Shown here: in pieces, positions 41,490 to 52,027 of the stretch
Position numbering within the stretch: position 1 is the stretch's first letter
Layout of the letters: every line of letters starts with the position of its first letter
NCBI RefSeq assembly: GCF_000227115.2
Contig: NC_016481.1
Span: forward strand, 372,001-436,000
Source of the DNA: Naumovozyma dairenensis CBS 421
Lineage: Eukaryota; Ascomycota; Saccharomycetes; Saccharomycetales; Saccharomycetaceae
Direction of reading: 5' to 3'
DNA: 64,000 bases
Program-made: the position numbers and the translations under genes
Notes under the pieces: generated by a model
Seen by the model: the letters and a program-made list of their open reading frames with translations, nothing else
The model's database searches: none
What the model was told of the DNA's origin: nothing

Positions 41490-44400
41490 ATGAGTACCGA
41501 TAAATACAATAAAAAGAAACATGCATCTTCTTCGTTCTCAAAGAAAGTGTTGAAAAACATATTTCGCCCCTCCAAAAGGAAGGGGAAAGAAGGTACCGAT
41601 GGATATAAACAGACATCATTACAACATCCTAACCATACAAAGGATAAGCTTCTTAATCATTCTGATAGGACTTTCTCTGCACAAGTCGCAAGTAACCCGA
41701 AAGAAAAATACGAAAATAATGAGAATAATCTGCTGCGGAATAACCACATATCATCAAAGGCACCATCATCTAATAATAATAATAATAATGTTCCAATAAA
41801 ACAGAGTAATTCAAAATTATTGAATAGTCCTTTTAATATCCCAATTTCTATAGATTTCCATAACCACGATCATGATCATGATCATCATAGGCATACTCGT
41901 CGGCAAAAATCAATGCAAACTACTCAAAGAAAAAACGTGAAGAAAAATGCAAATTACACATCAAGCAAATCAAGATTTAATAACACATTAAAAAAATATA
42001 GGAATTTATCATCGTTACCATCAAAAATTAACAACAATTTAGATGCAGGTTCAAGTATTCTTTCATTACCAAATAATTCAAGCTATAATTCAAATTCTGA
42101 TTACAACGATAACAATAACGATGAGGATGAGGATGATAGTGATAATGACACGAATTTATTATTGAGAACAAAGTCGAGTAATAATAATGACATGACTAAT
42201 GATTGGAATTCAAAATATACCGTATCCAATAAATCTTCAACAAATATCAAAAACACTACTAATAGTAATAATAATGGACTATTTGATAATCTATGGACAT
42301 TGGCAAAGAAAAAATATGATAATTATAAGAATACACATGTTGATACAACAACTAATACACCGCCTATCTCGACGGCCGTGGGGGCCACCTCAACTAAAAA
42401 GCCTACATCTGCTGATTTGATGAAAAATTTGGACAATGTGTTATCTTCATCTTCAAGAAATATCGCCAAACCTCGTGCTGATACTACCGCAAGCACGACG
42501 CTTATTCATTATGATAAAAATTCCCAGGGCATACGTTCGATCACTTCCCAAAGTACTTTAAACGGACACTCCCTTAAGAAGACAAAAAATACTCATCTAC
42601 ATGAAGGCCAACCACCTACCTCAAAAATAATCGACACTTTAGGTAAAGGTAGTCTGGACCTTGATTATTTTAATCCTAAGATACTGAATAATGATATCAT
42701 TACAGAAAAATTAACCAAAAATGCTGATAGCAATGCAAGAGACTTATTACAATCAAAATCACATGATACATCTGATCCTATAATATCGACTATTTCTACA
42801 CCAGTATATTCTATTCCAAAAACCAACAATATCAATAAAAGGAACAGCACTAGTTCGCAATTGACAATTGAATCTTCCCTAAATCACATACCGTCAAAGG
42901 TAAATCCAATATCAAAAAAATTCAAATTATTTTCACTATCAAATAATGATGTATCAACACAATCAAATAAAGAAAACGTTCCAGGTATTAATAATACCGA
43001 TAGCAATGATTTGAATCCAAAACGTCGTCAAAGATCTAAAACAGTTTGCTTTGGTGCCACTGTACCTCCACGGAATTCTTCTTCATCAATAACAACGGTA
43101 CCTGCAAAGTTATCGTCTTCATATTCAACTTCAAACTCAAAAAGAAATTCACATATAGTTTCATCTCCACATTTAGAAGATTCAAAATTAAAAATGCAAA
43201 ATACTAGCGCCAATAACTTGAAGAATAATTATAGAAACAACGGTAAGAATATCATGAAATTACCATCAGATTCACATTCACAGTCACACTCAAATTCAAT
43301 GACTCCAATAAATTTGAATCCTGTCGCTATGGGAATGAAAGTACTTCCATTACCTCATTCAGCTTTAAAATATTCAATTAATAAAGTAAGAAATAGTACT
43401 GACATTGCTACTTCTTTATTCACTCCATTAGTGTTACCTCCAAGATTACCATCAACTCCCACAACCAATAATAATAATAACGACACAAATAATACAAATA
43501 CCAAGACATCATTGAATTTACCATCTTTCAAACCAATAAATAGTAATAATAATAGTGGTATAGATGAAAACTTAGATGAAACAGGAAATAACAACAATAC
43601 TACTATTTTTAATGATAATAATAATGTCACATCGGAACCTACTCAGAGATTGATAAGAAATAGTGTAATGATTCCTCGTGGTAATGATGGTATTAAATTA
43701 AATGACATCAAATTTGCCTCTGACAAGAAAAATTCAGAATTTCACAACTTCTTCAAAGATACAGATATTCAATCTAATGAAAAACTAATTACGGAATTTA
43801 CATGTGCCTTATCGAAAGATATTCTTTTACAAGGGAAATTATACATTTCTAATAAACATCTGGCATTTTATTCAAATATTTTAGGTTGGATTACTACTGT
43901 AGTGATTTCATTCCAAGAAATTATTCAAATTAAGAAAAAGACAACAATGGGGATTTTCCCCAATGCTATTGTTATTGATACTTTAAATTCAAGATATACT
44001 TTTGCCTCTTTTGTTCAAAGAGATACAATTTTCAAATTGGTTACAAATATTTGGAATCAATATATTATTTCAAATAGATTGCAAAATACTTCACAAAGAC
44101 ATTCAAATTCAATTGATGATAATACTTCCATGACCGATTACATCACAGACGACGATGAATATGCGGATGATGATGGCGATGATGATAACTTTGAATATAC
44201 TTCAGATACAGACGTATCAAGCGATTATTGGGTTAAGGAAGATGTTACACAATTGAAAGGTTCCATGAAACAACAACTTGATAGTGATACATTAGGACCT
44301 TTAAAACACGAACCGACCTCCTCAAATTATAGTCCTGTATCAGATGAAAAATTAATTTGCGAAACTAATTTAAATGCTCCATTAAGTACCATTTTCAATA

Positions 44401-46064
44401 TATTATTTGGTAATGATACTTCATATTTTGAATCTATCTTGCAAAAAGCTAAAAATTTTGATATTCAACCATCACCGTTACCCAAATTACTCCCCTCTAA
44501 GAAACGTGAATATGTTTATACAAAACCATTGACATCATCAATTGGACCTAGCAAAACAAAATGTATTATCACTGAAACATTAGATAATTTCGATCTAAAT
44601 GATTACATTCAAGTCACGCAATTGACTTCAAATCCAGATGTTCCCTCAGGTAATTCATTCAAAACTAAAACAGTATTTCTTTTATCATGGGATTCAAATA
44701 ATACAACGAAATTCATGGCATACGTATCAATTATATGGACCGCCAAGAGTTGGATCAAAAATGCAATTGAAAAGGGTACCGTTGATGGTGTTACAGAATC
44801 AACAAATTCAATGATTTCAGAAATTAAAGATGTAATTTTACCAAGAATAATGAAAAGAACACGTGGTCAATCAACCTCAATCAGTAGTTCTAAACCACCA
44901 ATGGTAATTCCATCACTACCAACAATAGGACCACAAAGACATCCTGAAACAAAATTACCGACTCCATTAGAGGCAGGAACGTTTGTTTTACAAAATGGTA
45001 AAATTAATGTGCCAATGGGCACAACGTATAAATTACTATTTGGTGAAGATATAAGTTTCTTAAAGAAAATTCTTTTGAAACAAAATAATATTAACATTTC
45101 AAATATTCCAAATAAATTCGTCAATGAGGAAAGATCCTATACTTATATTAAAAAACTAAATAATTCATTAGGTCCGAAGCAAACTAACTGTAACGTTGTG
45201 GAATCTGTTCAACATTATGATTTGGAAAATTATATCCTCGTTAAACAGTTGACCAAGACTCCTGATGTCCCATCAGGTAGCACCTTCAGTGTGGCAAGTC
45301 TGATCTACTTAACTTGGGATAAAGAAGAAACTAGTACGGATATTAATGTTATTACTAATGTCATATGGTCAGGAAAATCATTTTTGAAAAGCGCCATTGA
45401 AAAAGGGTCTATTGAAGGACAAAAAGCTTCAATGAAAATATTAGTTGATGAATTAAACTCAATTATTAAGGAAAACCAAGTTGAAATTGCGAAGTTACAA
45501 TCTGGTAGAGGCAAAGGTAAGAGAAGGAAAAGTAGAGCAAGAAAGTTATCGACTACTAATAAGGAGGATGTCGAAGAAACACCTAGGGTTAAATTTGACT
45601 TTATCATTGAGAAATTTAAACCTATTGTGGAAGTTATTAACTCTTTAACAAGTATTTTAGGTGTATCATTTGAGCCAGCCTCCAACAAGAACATTATTAT
45701 TGTGGCTTCCGTCGGTATATTCTTTTTATTTACACTATTTCGGATATTATTATTTGGTGGACCTAATTCAAATATCATGGTACAAAATCATAAAAGTTTC
45801 AAGTTGTTACCCAATGATAAGATCATTATTGATGGGAATGAATATATTTATATTCCAAGGATGAAAACTTTATACTCAGCTTATGAAGATGATCTTAAAG
45901 GACATGGAGGCAATAAGGAGAATAATTCCATTGATGATATTATGAAAAGCTCTCAGCAAAATCTGTGGCATTGGATAACGGACCGTGGGGATAAGCATGG
46001 TTATCCATATTTTAAGAAAATAAAAAAGTTAAGAGGCTATTCTCAGTTGACAAGAAAAGTATGA
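41490..46064 (+). CDS. LAM4: Lam4-type sterol transfer protein at ER-plasma membrane contacts
   Basis: The 1524-residue protein has a very long Asn/Ser-rich N-terminus (about 1-740), a GRAM domain (about 748-855), two StART-like VASt domains (about 950-1115 and 1165-1325, each with the signature PDVPSG), a basic segment and one membrane anchor (about 1408-1428). This is the Lam/Ltc family, which moves sterols between ER and plasma membrane. S. cerevisiae has duplicates LAM4 (YHR080C, 1345 residues) and LAM2/YSP2 (YDR326C); position favours LAM4. An Asp/His repeat lies near residue 130. The stop at 46062 may be premature, since a shifted frame continues with a coiled-coil-like segment. Confidence 0.9.
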   Translation: MSTDKYNKKKHASSSFSKKVLKNIFRPSKRKGKEGTDGYKQTSLQHPNHTKDKLLNHSDRTFSAQVASNPKEKYENNENNLLRNNHISSKAPSSNNNNNNVPIKQSNSKLLNSPFNIPISIDFHNHDHDHDHHRHTRRQKSMQTTQRKNVKKNANYTSSKSRFNNTLKKYRNLSSLPSKINNNLDAGSSILSLPNNSSYNSNSDYNDNNNDEDEDDSDNDTNLLLRTKSSNNNDMTNDWNSKYTVSNKSSTNIKNTTNSNNNGLFDNLWTLAKKKYDNYKNTHVDTTTNTPPISTAVGATSTKKPTSADLMKNLDNVLSSSSRNIAKPRADTTASTTLIHYDKNSQGIRSITSQSTLNGHSLKKTKNTHLHEGQPPTSKIIDTLGKGSLDLDYFNPKILNNDIITEKLTKNADSNARDLLQSKSHDTSDPIISTISTPVYSIPKTNNINKRNSTSSQLTIESSLNHIPSKVNPISKKFKLFSLSNNDVSTQSNKENVPGINNTDSNDLNPKRRQRSKTVCFGATVPPRNSSSSITTVPAKLSSSYSTSNSKRNSHIVSSPHLEDSKLKMQNTSANNLKNNYRNNGKNIMKLPSDSHSQSHSNSMTPINLNPVAMGMKVLPLPHSALKYSINKVRNSTDIATSLFTPLVLPPRLPSTPTTNNNNNDTNNTNTKTSLNLPSFKPINSNNNSGIDENLDETGNNNNTTIFNDNNNVTSEPTQRLIRNSVMIPRGNDGIKLNDIKFASDKKNSEFHNFFKDTDIQSNEKLITEFTCALSKDILLQGKLYISNKHLAFYSNILGWITTVVISFQEIIQIKKKTTMGIFPNAIVIDTLNSRYTFASFVQRDTIFKLVTNIWNQYIISNRLQNTSQRHSNSIDDNTSMTDYITDDDEYADDDGDDDNFEYTSDTDVSSDYWVKEDVTQLKGSMKQQLDSDTLGPLKHEPTSSNYSPVSDEKLICETNLNAPLSTIFNILFGNDTSYFESILQKAKNFDIQPSPLPKLLPSKKREYVYTKPLTSSIGPSKTKCIITETLDNFDLNDYIQVTQLTSNPDVPSGNSFKTKTVFLLSWDSNNTTKFMAYVSIIWTAKSWIKNAIEKGTVDGVTESTNSMISEIKDVILPRIMKRTRGQSTSISSSKPPMVIPSLPTIGPQRHPETKLPTPLEAGTFVLQNGKINVPMGTTYKLLFGEDISFLKKILLKQNNINISNIPNKFVNEERSYTYIKKLNNSLGPKQTNCNVVESVQHYDLENYILVKQLTKTPDVPSGSTFSVASLIYLTWDKEETSTDINVITNVIWSGKSFLKSAIEKGSIEGQKASMKILVDELNSIIKENQVEIAKLQSGRGKGKRRKSRARKLSTTNKEDVEETPRVKFDFIIEKFKPIVEVINSLTSILGVSFEPASNKNIIIVASVGIFFLFTLFRILLFGGPNSNIMVQNHKSFKLLPNDKIIIDGNEYIYIPRMKTLYSAYEDDLKGHGGNKENNSIDDIMKSSQQNLWHWITDRGDKHGYPYFKKIKKLRGYSQLTRKV

Positions 46065-46162
46065 GAACTCTAAGGGACACTATTAAGGTAGCAGAGTTTC
46101 AATTAAATGAAATGAAGGAAGCTCTAGAGGATATGGAAAGGAAAACTGGACAATTATTGTAA
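46061..46162 (+). CDS. possible displaced C-terminal segment of LAM4
   Basis: A 33-codon frame overlaps the LAM4 stop and encodes an amphipathic, charged helix (LRDTIKVAEFQLNEMKEALE) that looks like a coiled-coil tail. One extra A in the run of four at 46055-46058 would fuse it to LAM4. It could instead be chance. The frame is too short to stand as a separate gene. Confidence 0.4.
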   Translation: MRTLRDTIKVAEFQLNEMKEALEDMERKTGQLL

Positions 46163-46289
46163 CTTCGAGACATATACGTATTATACATCCTGTATTTATA
46201 TTTACCAGCATTAATATTCATTAACTTATTGGAAATTTTTTTTTATTTAAATCGAAAACTCCGAATGTAAACAAGAAACTTAGCAATTT

Positions 46290-46297
46290 GCCGCCGA
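46290..46297. promoter_or_regulatory. URS1 core (Ume6 site) of SAE3
   Basis: GCCGCCGA is the core of URS1 (TAGCCGCCGA), which recruits Ume6 to repress meiotic genes in vegetative cells and activate them with Ime1. It lies 80 bases before the SAE3 ATG, the typical distance. Confidence 0.8.
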
Positions 46298-46376
46298 TGG
46301 CAAAAATTACTCTTGATAAATAAAAGAAGATTGGTAGCAGGACCAAAAATACCAGCGAGGAACGATACCAAAGATA

Positions 46377-46731
46377 ATGTTCTATTCACAAGACCAACTT
46401 AAGAAAAACGAAACTTACTTAGAAGAACTCAGAAATTCAAATCAGAAATTGAAAGAAGAATTCATCAATCTTTCAAAACAAAATAACGTGTATGTTATAA
46501 ATAGTTCCTTTTGCTTTTCTCATGAAAGATGACTAACAGAATATGGACTAATCCAATAAAATAAGAGCAATGACTGTCAAAGAATTAAAGAAGTTTCAAA
46601 TTTCTCAATTAAAAGAGTACAACGAATTAAGGGATACAGGGATTCGTTTGGCTCAATCAATTGCCAATGAACGAGGTTGCAAGTTGAAAGATATTTTTGA
46701 AGAATTAGGGTATGACATGAAGGACAACTAA
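46377..46731 (+). CDS. SAE3: Sae3, meiotic Dmc1 accessory factor (spliced)
   Basis: Two exons, 46377-46489 and 46566-46731, give 92 residues; S. cerevisiae Sae3 (YHR079C-A) has 91 and also an intron. Exon 1 encodes a charged coiled-coil-like helix and exon 2 the conserved part (QLKEYNELRDTGIRLAQ, then CKLKDIFEELGYDMKD). Sae3 pairs with Mei5 and loads Dmc1 recombinase on single-stranded DNA in meiosis. The 5' splice site is GTATGT; the branch site is GACTAAC at 46531-46537; the 3' site AAG at 46565 is the one that keeps the frame after the stop in GAC-TAA. Without splicing, translation stops soon after exon 1. The URS1 core upstream supports meiotic expression. Confidence 0.88.
46490..46565 (+). 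other. SAE3: SAE3 intron
   Basis: The 76-base intron has a consensus GTATGT donor, a GACTAAC branch sequence differing from TACTAAC at the first base, and an AAG acceptor rather than the preferred TAG/CAG. The weak acceptor and off-consensus branch site might allow regulated splicing in meiosis. The exact acceptor is inferred from the frame. Confidence 0.8.
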
Positions 46732-47451
46732 AGATATTTGAGAACTGCTAATTTTTATTTGCTTATTTACTAAGTTTGAACTTCGTCGCCTGGTAAATTA
46801 TCCTCTCTGATATGCTATCATCATTGAATCGCAAAAAATATATCCACTGACGAATATATACTTTTCAGGCCTTCTTTCGGATTTTTGGATTCCCAAAAAT
46901 TTTAGGAAAATCATTTTCGAGAAATTCCGAACACCAAGAATTAATGCATGAGCTACAATTATTTCTCTGTTGGGAACATTGCCGCATGAGTACCCACCAA
47001 TGCATCTGCGCATGCAACTCTCATATATTGGCTGAGCTAATCTTTTGCTTCTAGCTTACAAACAAAGCTTCGTTTCACTTCTTTTCACTCGAGCAAAAGA
47101 GCATATAGCCATTTACCGTTGCCTAACAACATATCTAACGGTAACACTAAACAACTGTGCCAAAATAGGGTACTACTACTCTAATACTTTATTGTTTTAT
47201 CCCATTCAGGAACACTAGTGCTTACTTATACGTATCATCAAGTGGCGTCATATTACTTCTTTCTCAATAGTGAAGAATAGCAAACTTTCACATTCAGACA
47301 TTTCCCCAACTATCAATAAGGAGTAGCTTTACGTCCTTCCTGTAATTCTTTAAATCCAAATATTCCTTATTCTTCTTTCACTACCCAAGATCATAAAACC
47401 ATATTGCCACAACCCACAATAAAAAACAAAACAAAACAATATCTTAATGAA
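46732..47451. other. SAE3 3' end and IRE1 promoter
   Basis: About 720 bases without a supported gene. No convincing unfolded-protein response element (CAGCGTG) was seen. Confidence 0.55.
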
Positions 47452-50400
47452 ATGAATTGCCTTAAAAGGTTGATATTGGCATCATTAGTGCTAATATTCC
47501 AGTACACACATGTAGTATGCGCTTGGAAAGTACCCTTATGGAATAAAGAGAATACATCAATATCGCTTCCTAGTGAAGAACTTATCTCAGAAGTAACACG
47601 AACGTCCTCGCCGAAGAGGCTAACCACGCAAACACAATCACCATCACTGGACATGAGATTTGTGTCATACACAGTTCGTTATAAACAAGGTACGAAAATT
47701 CTAACTAGTTTAGAACCGGGCCTATATAAAACACATCATATTACAAGAATAACGACCGTAGATGCAAATTATTGGAGGACTAGAGTTCTAAAAGAAGGTG
47801 AAGAATTACTTACAGACGAATCAACTGTATCTTCAGATGAAGAGTTAACAACAGTAGCAGAAAAAATTTCCCCTATTTCAGAAGTTAGAGAAAAAAATCA
47901 ACGACAGACAGAAGATCCTGTACCATCTCTTATACCAACATCTACCAGAACAACTCATAGGCAAAAGGGTAGGACTAGAACTGTTAAATATAGAGGACAG
48001 ACTCTTACTGCATATCAATCCGAAGGTGAAGATGATAAGGCCTTTGCTGCAAGGCTCATAAAGGCCAGGAAGATTAAAAAAATTGCAAATAATAGACCCC
48101 AAAGTAAAATATCCGAAGTCGTTGTTGTGAATACATCCAAAACTGGCACACCTTCGAATAAAAGAATGATAGACGATTACTTAGAATCATCTTTGACGAA
48201 GAAGAGAACAGAATCAGTGATACTAAATATACCTACAACAAAAAGTGCAGTTACTGAACGTTCAAAATCGAGGAAGTTTATACGTACCCCGATAAGAAGC
48301 ACTTCAAAAGGGAAAACTAAAAGTACTGCTAATGCTCTTCAGGGAAAACTCTTCTCATCTCGAAGTTCAGTTTCCACCACAATGGAGCATGCACTGAAGT
48401 CCACTTCGCATTTAATAAAGGATCTAATCAGAGAAAAAAAAGAACACTCTTTGAGATCATCCACCATTAAGTCGTTAACTGTACCTTATATGAGGGCTCG
48501 TACATTAAATGATTTAACGTTGTCTAATATCCTAATGCGCCCAGATATTGAAGGTGGTTTACATGCTTTAGACCGAGAAAATGGACAGCTATTGTGGTCT
48601 ATAGAAGCAGAACAATTTCAGCCTTTGCTCGATGTCGTAGAGCCGTCCAGATCTACTATTAATGAAACCTTGATTGTGGAGCCATATGGCGATGGGAACA
48701 TTTACTATTTTAATGTCCACCAAGGTCTACAAAAAATCCCGGTAACGATCAGACAGCTAATTTTAACTTCTCCAATGCATCTGAAAACTAATATTGTCAT
48801 TGACGATATGGGTACAATTAAAGAAGACGAAAAGATTTATACTGGTTCAAGAAAAACAATAATGTATACCATCGATGCAAGAAATGGTGAAATCATTTCC
48901 GCTTATGGCCCTGGCACCGCCAATAAAGTCTTTAGAAAGGATAAACGTGCCTCTTGCGTCGATGAACATGGTGAAAAGACTTCTACTAATAAATATTGTA
49001 AGAACGTTATTGTTATTGGTAAAACTATTTATCAATTAGGTATTCATTCTCTTGATGGCACTGAGTATAATATTACTTATGCATCATGGCAAGCAAATTC
49101 CTTAGATGTCCATTTGAATTCGGAGAACAAACTATCAAAAGATGGTATTTTCATCGCTCCATTTAGAGATAAATCACTTCTAGCTGTTGACGCTGATTTT
49201 AATATCGCGAGATGGATTTCTCCTAATTTCCCCGGAATCATTGTTGGGATTTTCGACGTGTTTGTCGATGACCAACTTGGTGAAAATGTGCTGGTACCTC
49301 ATCCGTTCAATTCATTCGAAGATACAGATTTCAATGCTACTGAAAAACTTTATTTAGATCAAACGAAAAATCATTCCTGGTTTGCACTATCTTATGAACA
49401 CTTTCCCTCATTGGTAAGAGCCGCTCCAATATCAAAATATGAGACGAGCCCCAAGTGGAGAGTATCATCAATATTTGCAAATGAAAACTTATTTAAAACT
49501 GCTATCGTTGGTGTCCATAACCTCTTGTCTTCTAATTATGAACAATTTAATGAGAGGCCTGTACATATGGTTGAAGCACAAGAACCACAAACTAGAAAAG
49601 CTTTACAATTAGATTCATCATCGAATGACATAAGAATTCCGCCAGAAAATAAGGAACCAGATACCGTTTTATCTCGAGAAGAATTAGAAGAATATAGAGT
49701 CAGAATGCAAGAAGAAATCACAAAAGAAATAATGGACAAGTACGATTTCTCCCTAGTATTCGTAGTAGGCAGGTTTATTTACAGAATATTGGAAAGCGGT
49801 CTAATTTTACTATCGTCTTTGTTTTTATTAACTATTCTTCAAAAACTGCATCTTGCACCACCTCTTTATGATCTCCTAGCGAAAATGGGATTATTGCCTA
49901 CCCCAACAAACGAAAAAATAGAGCTGATACCATCACCAGTAGAAGAAGAAATAAAAGAAATCGTGGAAACAAAGGTGAATGTTGGTGCTCCACCGGATGA
50001 CCATTTAAATATTGCTTTTGAACCTTCAACTACGTCTGCTGAATATTCTATTAATAGCGGTGAAGAAGGCTTTGAATATGTTGGAAAATTAGCCTCGAAC
50101 AACCCAACTACTGAGAAAAAGAAAAGAAAGAGGGGTTCCAGAGGTAGCAAAAAGAACAAACGTAAAGGACAAAGCTCAAATGTTGAGGTGGAGAGACAAC
50201 AGACTGCTGAAGAGCAACAAATAAGTCAAAGTCAGGAAATAGATATACAAGGAGTGGCATCACCTGTTCCACAACGGCTATCGTCACCCATCCTTCCACG
50301 GATCTCATCACCGATTCCATCACGAGTCTCGTCACCTATTCCACCACGAGCATCGTCACCAGTACCAGGTCAAATACGGAGTATAGATGGTATTAATTAT

Positions 50401-51777
50401 GAGCATGTTCTAAATAACCTGGAAGTGTCAAATAAAATTCTCGGATATGGTTCGTCTGGTACAGTCGTTTTCCAAGGTACATTCCAAAATAGACCTGTTG
50501 CCGTAAAAAGAATGCTGATCGATTTTTGCGATATTGCTTCTCGAGAGATCAAACTATTAACTGAAAGTGATGATCATAAAAATGTCGTCAGATACTATTG
50601 CTCAGAAACAACTGATAAATTCTTGTATATTGCTTTAGAACTTTGTACATCAACTTTACAAGATTTGATTGAGATGAAAAACCCAACAGATGAACTACGG
50701 AGAATTCAGAAACTGCTGGATCCAATAGATATTTTATCACAAATTGGGGCTGGTGTAGCTCACCTTCATTCTTTAAAAATTATCCACAGAGACATCAAAC
50801 CTCAGAACATTCTTGTTGCGATATCGAAGAAAGCGGCCGCTAAAAATCAGAAAGATACCCAACAAGTAAGAGTCATGATATCTGATTTTGGTCTCTGTAA
50901 AAAATTAGACGCTGAACAATCATCTTTCAGAACGAGCTTGAATAACCCAACAGGTACTAGTGGTTGGAGAGCTCCTGAACTGCTTGAGGACACTGCTGGT
51001 CAGATTCTGCAAACATTAGATGAAAATAACGAGTTTCATCTTGCCCACGGCAGTCATCATCAAAACAATTCAATCCTTTCGTCAGACTCATTCTATGATC
51101 CATTAACTAAGCAGCGACTAACTCGTGCAATTGATATATTTTCCATGGGATGTGTATTTTATTATGTTTTATCAAAGGGGAATCATCCATTTGGTGCAAG
51201 ATATATCCGAGAGGGAAATATTATTAAAGGACGCTATGATCTTCATGGTTTGAAAAGCACGTTGAGAGATCGTGCCCTAAGAGTAGAAGCGGCCGATCTA
51301 ATAGAACAAATGATTTCAAATGATCCAAAACGTAGACCATCAGCGTTTGCTGTCTTACAACATCCAGTGTTCTGGTTGAGTGCTAAGAAATTAGAATTTT
51401 TATTGAAAGTAAGCGATCGATTCGAAATAGAAAGAAGAGACCCACCTAGTCCATTGCTACTCAAACTGGAGTCACATGCCCGAGTAGTTTTTCCTCATGG
51501 TGACTGGAGTCACAACTTCGACAAAGCATTCATGGATAACTTAGGTAAATACAGGAAATACTCTGCATCTAAGTTGATGGATTTATTAAGAGCGTTAAGA
51601 AATAAATATCATCATTTCATGGATCTACCTCAAGATTTAGCGCAAATTATGGGTCCAATTCCGAATGGGTTTTACAAATACTTCAGTAGGAGATTCCCAA
51701 AACTACTGATGGAAGTATATCATCTAACTAAAGATGAATTATCAGATGATCTTATGTTACATGAATTCTTCGAGTAA
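47452..51777 (+). CDS. IRE1: Ire1, ER stress sensor kinase/endoribonuclease
   Basis: This type I membrane protein of the unfolded protein response has a signal peptide (about 1-23), lumenal sensor domain (core from about 340), membrane segment (about 780-800), basic linker KKKRKRGSRGSKKNKRKG, kinase domain (about 995-1310; catalytic HRD with Asp1114, DFG near 1145) and C-terminal KEN RNase (Arg1383, Asn1384, Tyr1386 and His1388, matching the catalytic residues of the S. cerevisiae enzyme). It splices HAC1 mRNA in S. cerevisiae. At 1441 residues it far exceeds S. cerevisiae Ire1 (1115); most extra length is a basic, Ser/Thr-rich region of about 230 residues before the sensor core. The frame is open 16 codons upstream, but the first ATG is at 47452. 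Confidence 0.95.
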   Translation: MNCLKRLILASLVLIFQYTHVVCAWKVPLWNKENTSISLPSEELISEVTRTSSPKRLTTQTQSPSLDMRFVSYTVRYKQGTKILTSLEPGLYKTHHITRITTVDANYWRTRVLKEGEELLTDESTVSSDEELTTVAEKISPISEVREKNQRQTEDPVPSLIPTSTRTTHRQKGRTRTVKYRGQTLTAYQSEGEDDKAFAARLIKARKIKKIANNRPQSKISEVVVVNTSKTGTPSNKRMIDDYLESSLTKKRTESVILNIPTTKSAVTERSKSRKFIRTPIRSTSKGKTKSTANALQGKLFSSRSSVSTTMEHALKSTSHLIKDLIREKKEHSLRSSTIKSLTVPYMRARTLNDLTLSNILMRPDIEGGLHALDRENGQLLWSIEAEQFQPLLDVVEPSRSTINETLIVEPYGDGNIYYFNVHQGLQKIPVTIRQLILTSPMHLKTNIVIDDMGTIKEDEKIYTGSRKTIMYTIDARNGEIISAYGPGTANKVFRKDKRASCVDEHGEKTSTNKYCKNVIVIGKTIYQLGIHSLDGTEYNITYASWQANSLDVHLNSENKLSKDGIFIAPFRDKSLLAVDADFNIARWISPNFPGIIVGIFDVFVDDQLGENVLVPHPFNSFEDTDFNATEKLYLDQTKNHSWFALSYEHFPSLVRAAPISKYETSPKWRVSSIFANENLFKTAIVGVHNLLSSNYEQFNERPVHMVEAQEPQTRKALQLDSSSNDIRIPPENKEPDTVLSREELEEYRVRMQEEITKEIMDKYDFSLVFVVGRFIYRILESGLILLSSLFLLTILQKLHLAPPLYDLLAKMGLLPTPTNEKIELIPSPVEEEIKEIVETKVNVGAPPDDHLNIAFEPSTTSAEYSINSGEEGFEYVGKLASNNPTTEKKKRKRGSRGSKKNKRKGQSSNVEVERQQTAEEQQISQSQEIDIQGVASPVPQRLSSPILPRISSPIPSRVSSPIPPRASSPVPGQIRSIDGINYEHVLNNLEVSNKILGYGSSGTVVFQGTFQNRPVAVKRMLIDFCDIASREIKLLTESDDHKNVVRYYCSETTDKFLYIALELCTSTLQDLIEMKNPTDELRRIQKLLDPIDILSQIGAGVAHLHSLKIIHRDIKPQNILVAISKKAAAKNQKDTQQVRVMISDFGLCKKLDAEQSSFRTSLNNPTGTSGWRAPELLEDTAGQILQTLDENNEFHLAHGSHHQNNSILSSDSFYDPLTKQRLTRAIDIFSMGCVFYYVLSKGNHPFGARYIREGNIIKGRYDLHGLKSTLRDRALRVEAADLIEQMISNDPKRRPSAFAVLQHPVFWLSAKKLEFLLKVSDRFEIERRDPPSPLLLKLESHARVVFPHGDWSHNFDKAFMDNLGKYRKYSASKLMDLLRALRNKYHHFMDLPQDLAQIMGPIPNGFYKYFSRRFPKLLMEVYHLTKDELSDDLMLHEFFE

Positions 51778-52027
51778 AGACAAAGGAAAAAACACATTTA
51801 CTCCCTAATTTTCAACACACTTTTCATACTGCGATACCCATACACATGCATTTACTTACACAATATACATGAATTTATTATCTATATTTTTAAAATATAT
51901 TAAAAGTCTTCTTTGTTTTTTTACATAATTCTTTCTATAAGCATTATAGTCTATTAAATAAGATTTGCAAAAAGCCCTCGTACCTAACGTTACTGGAAAT
52001 TGATACTACTCTTAAATCCGGATCGTC

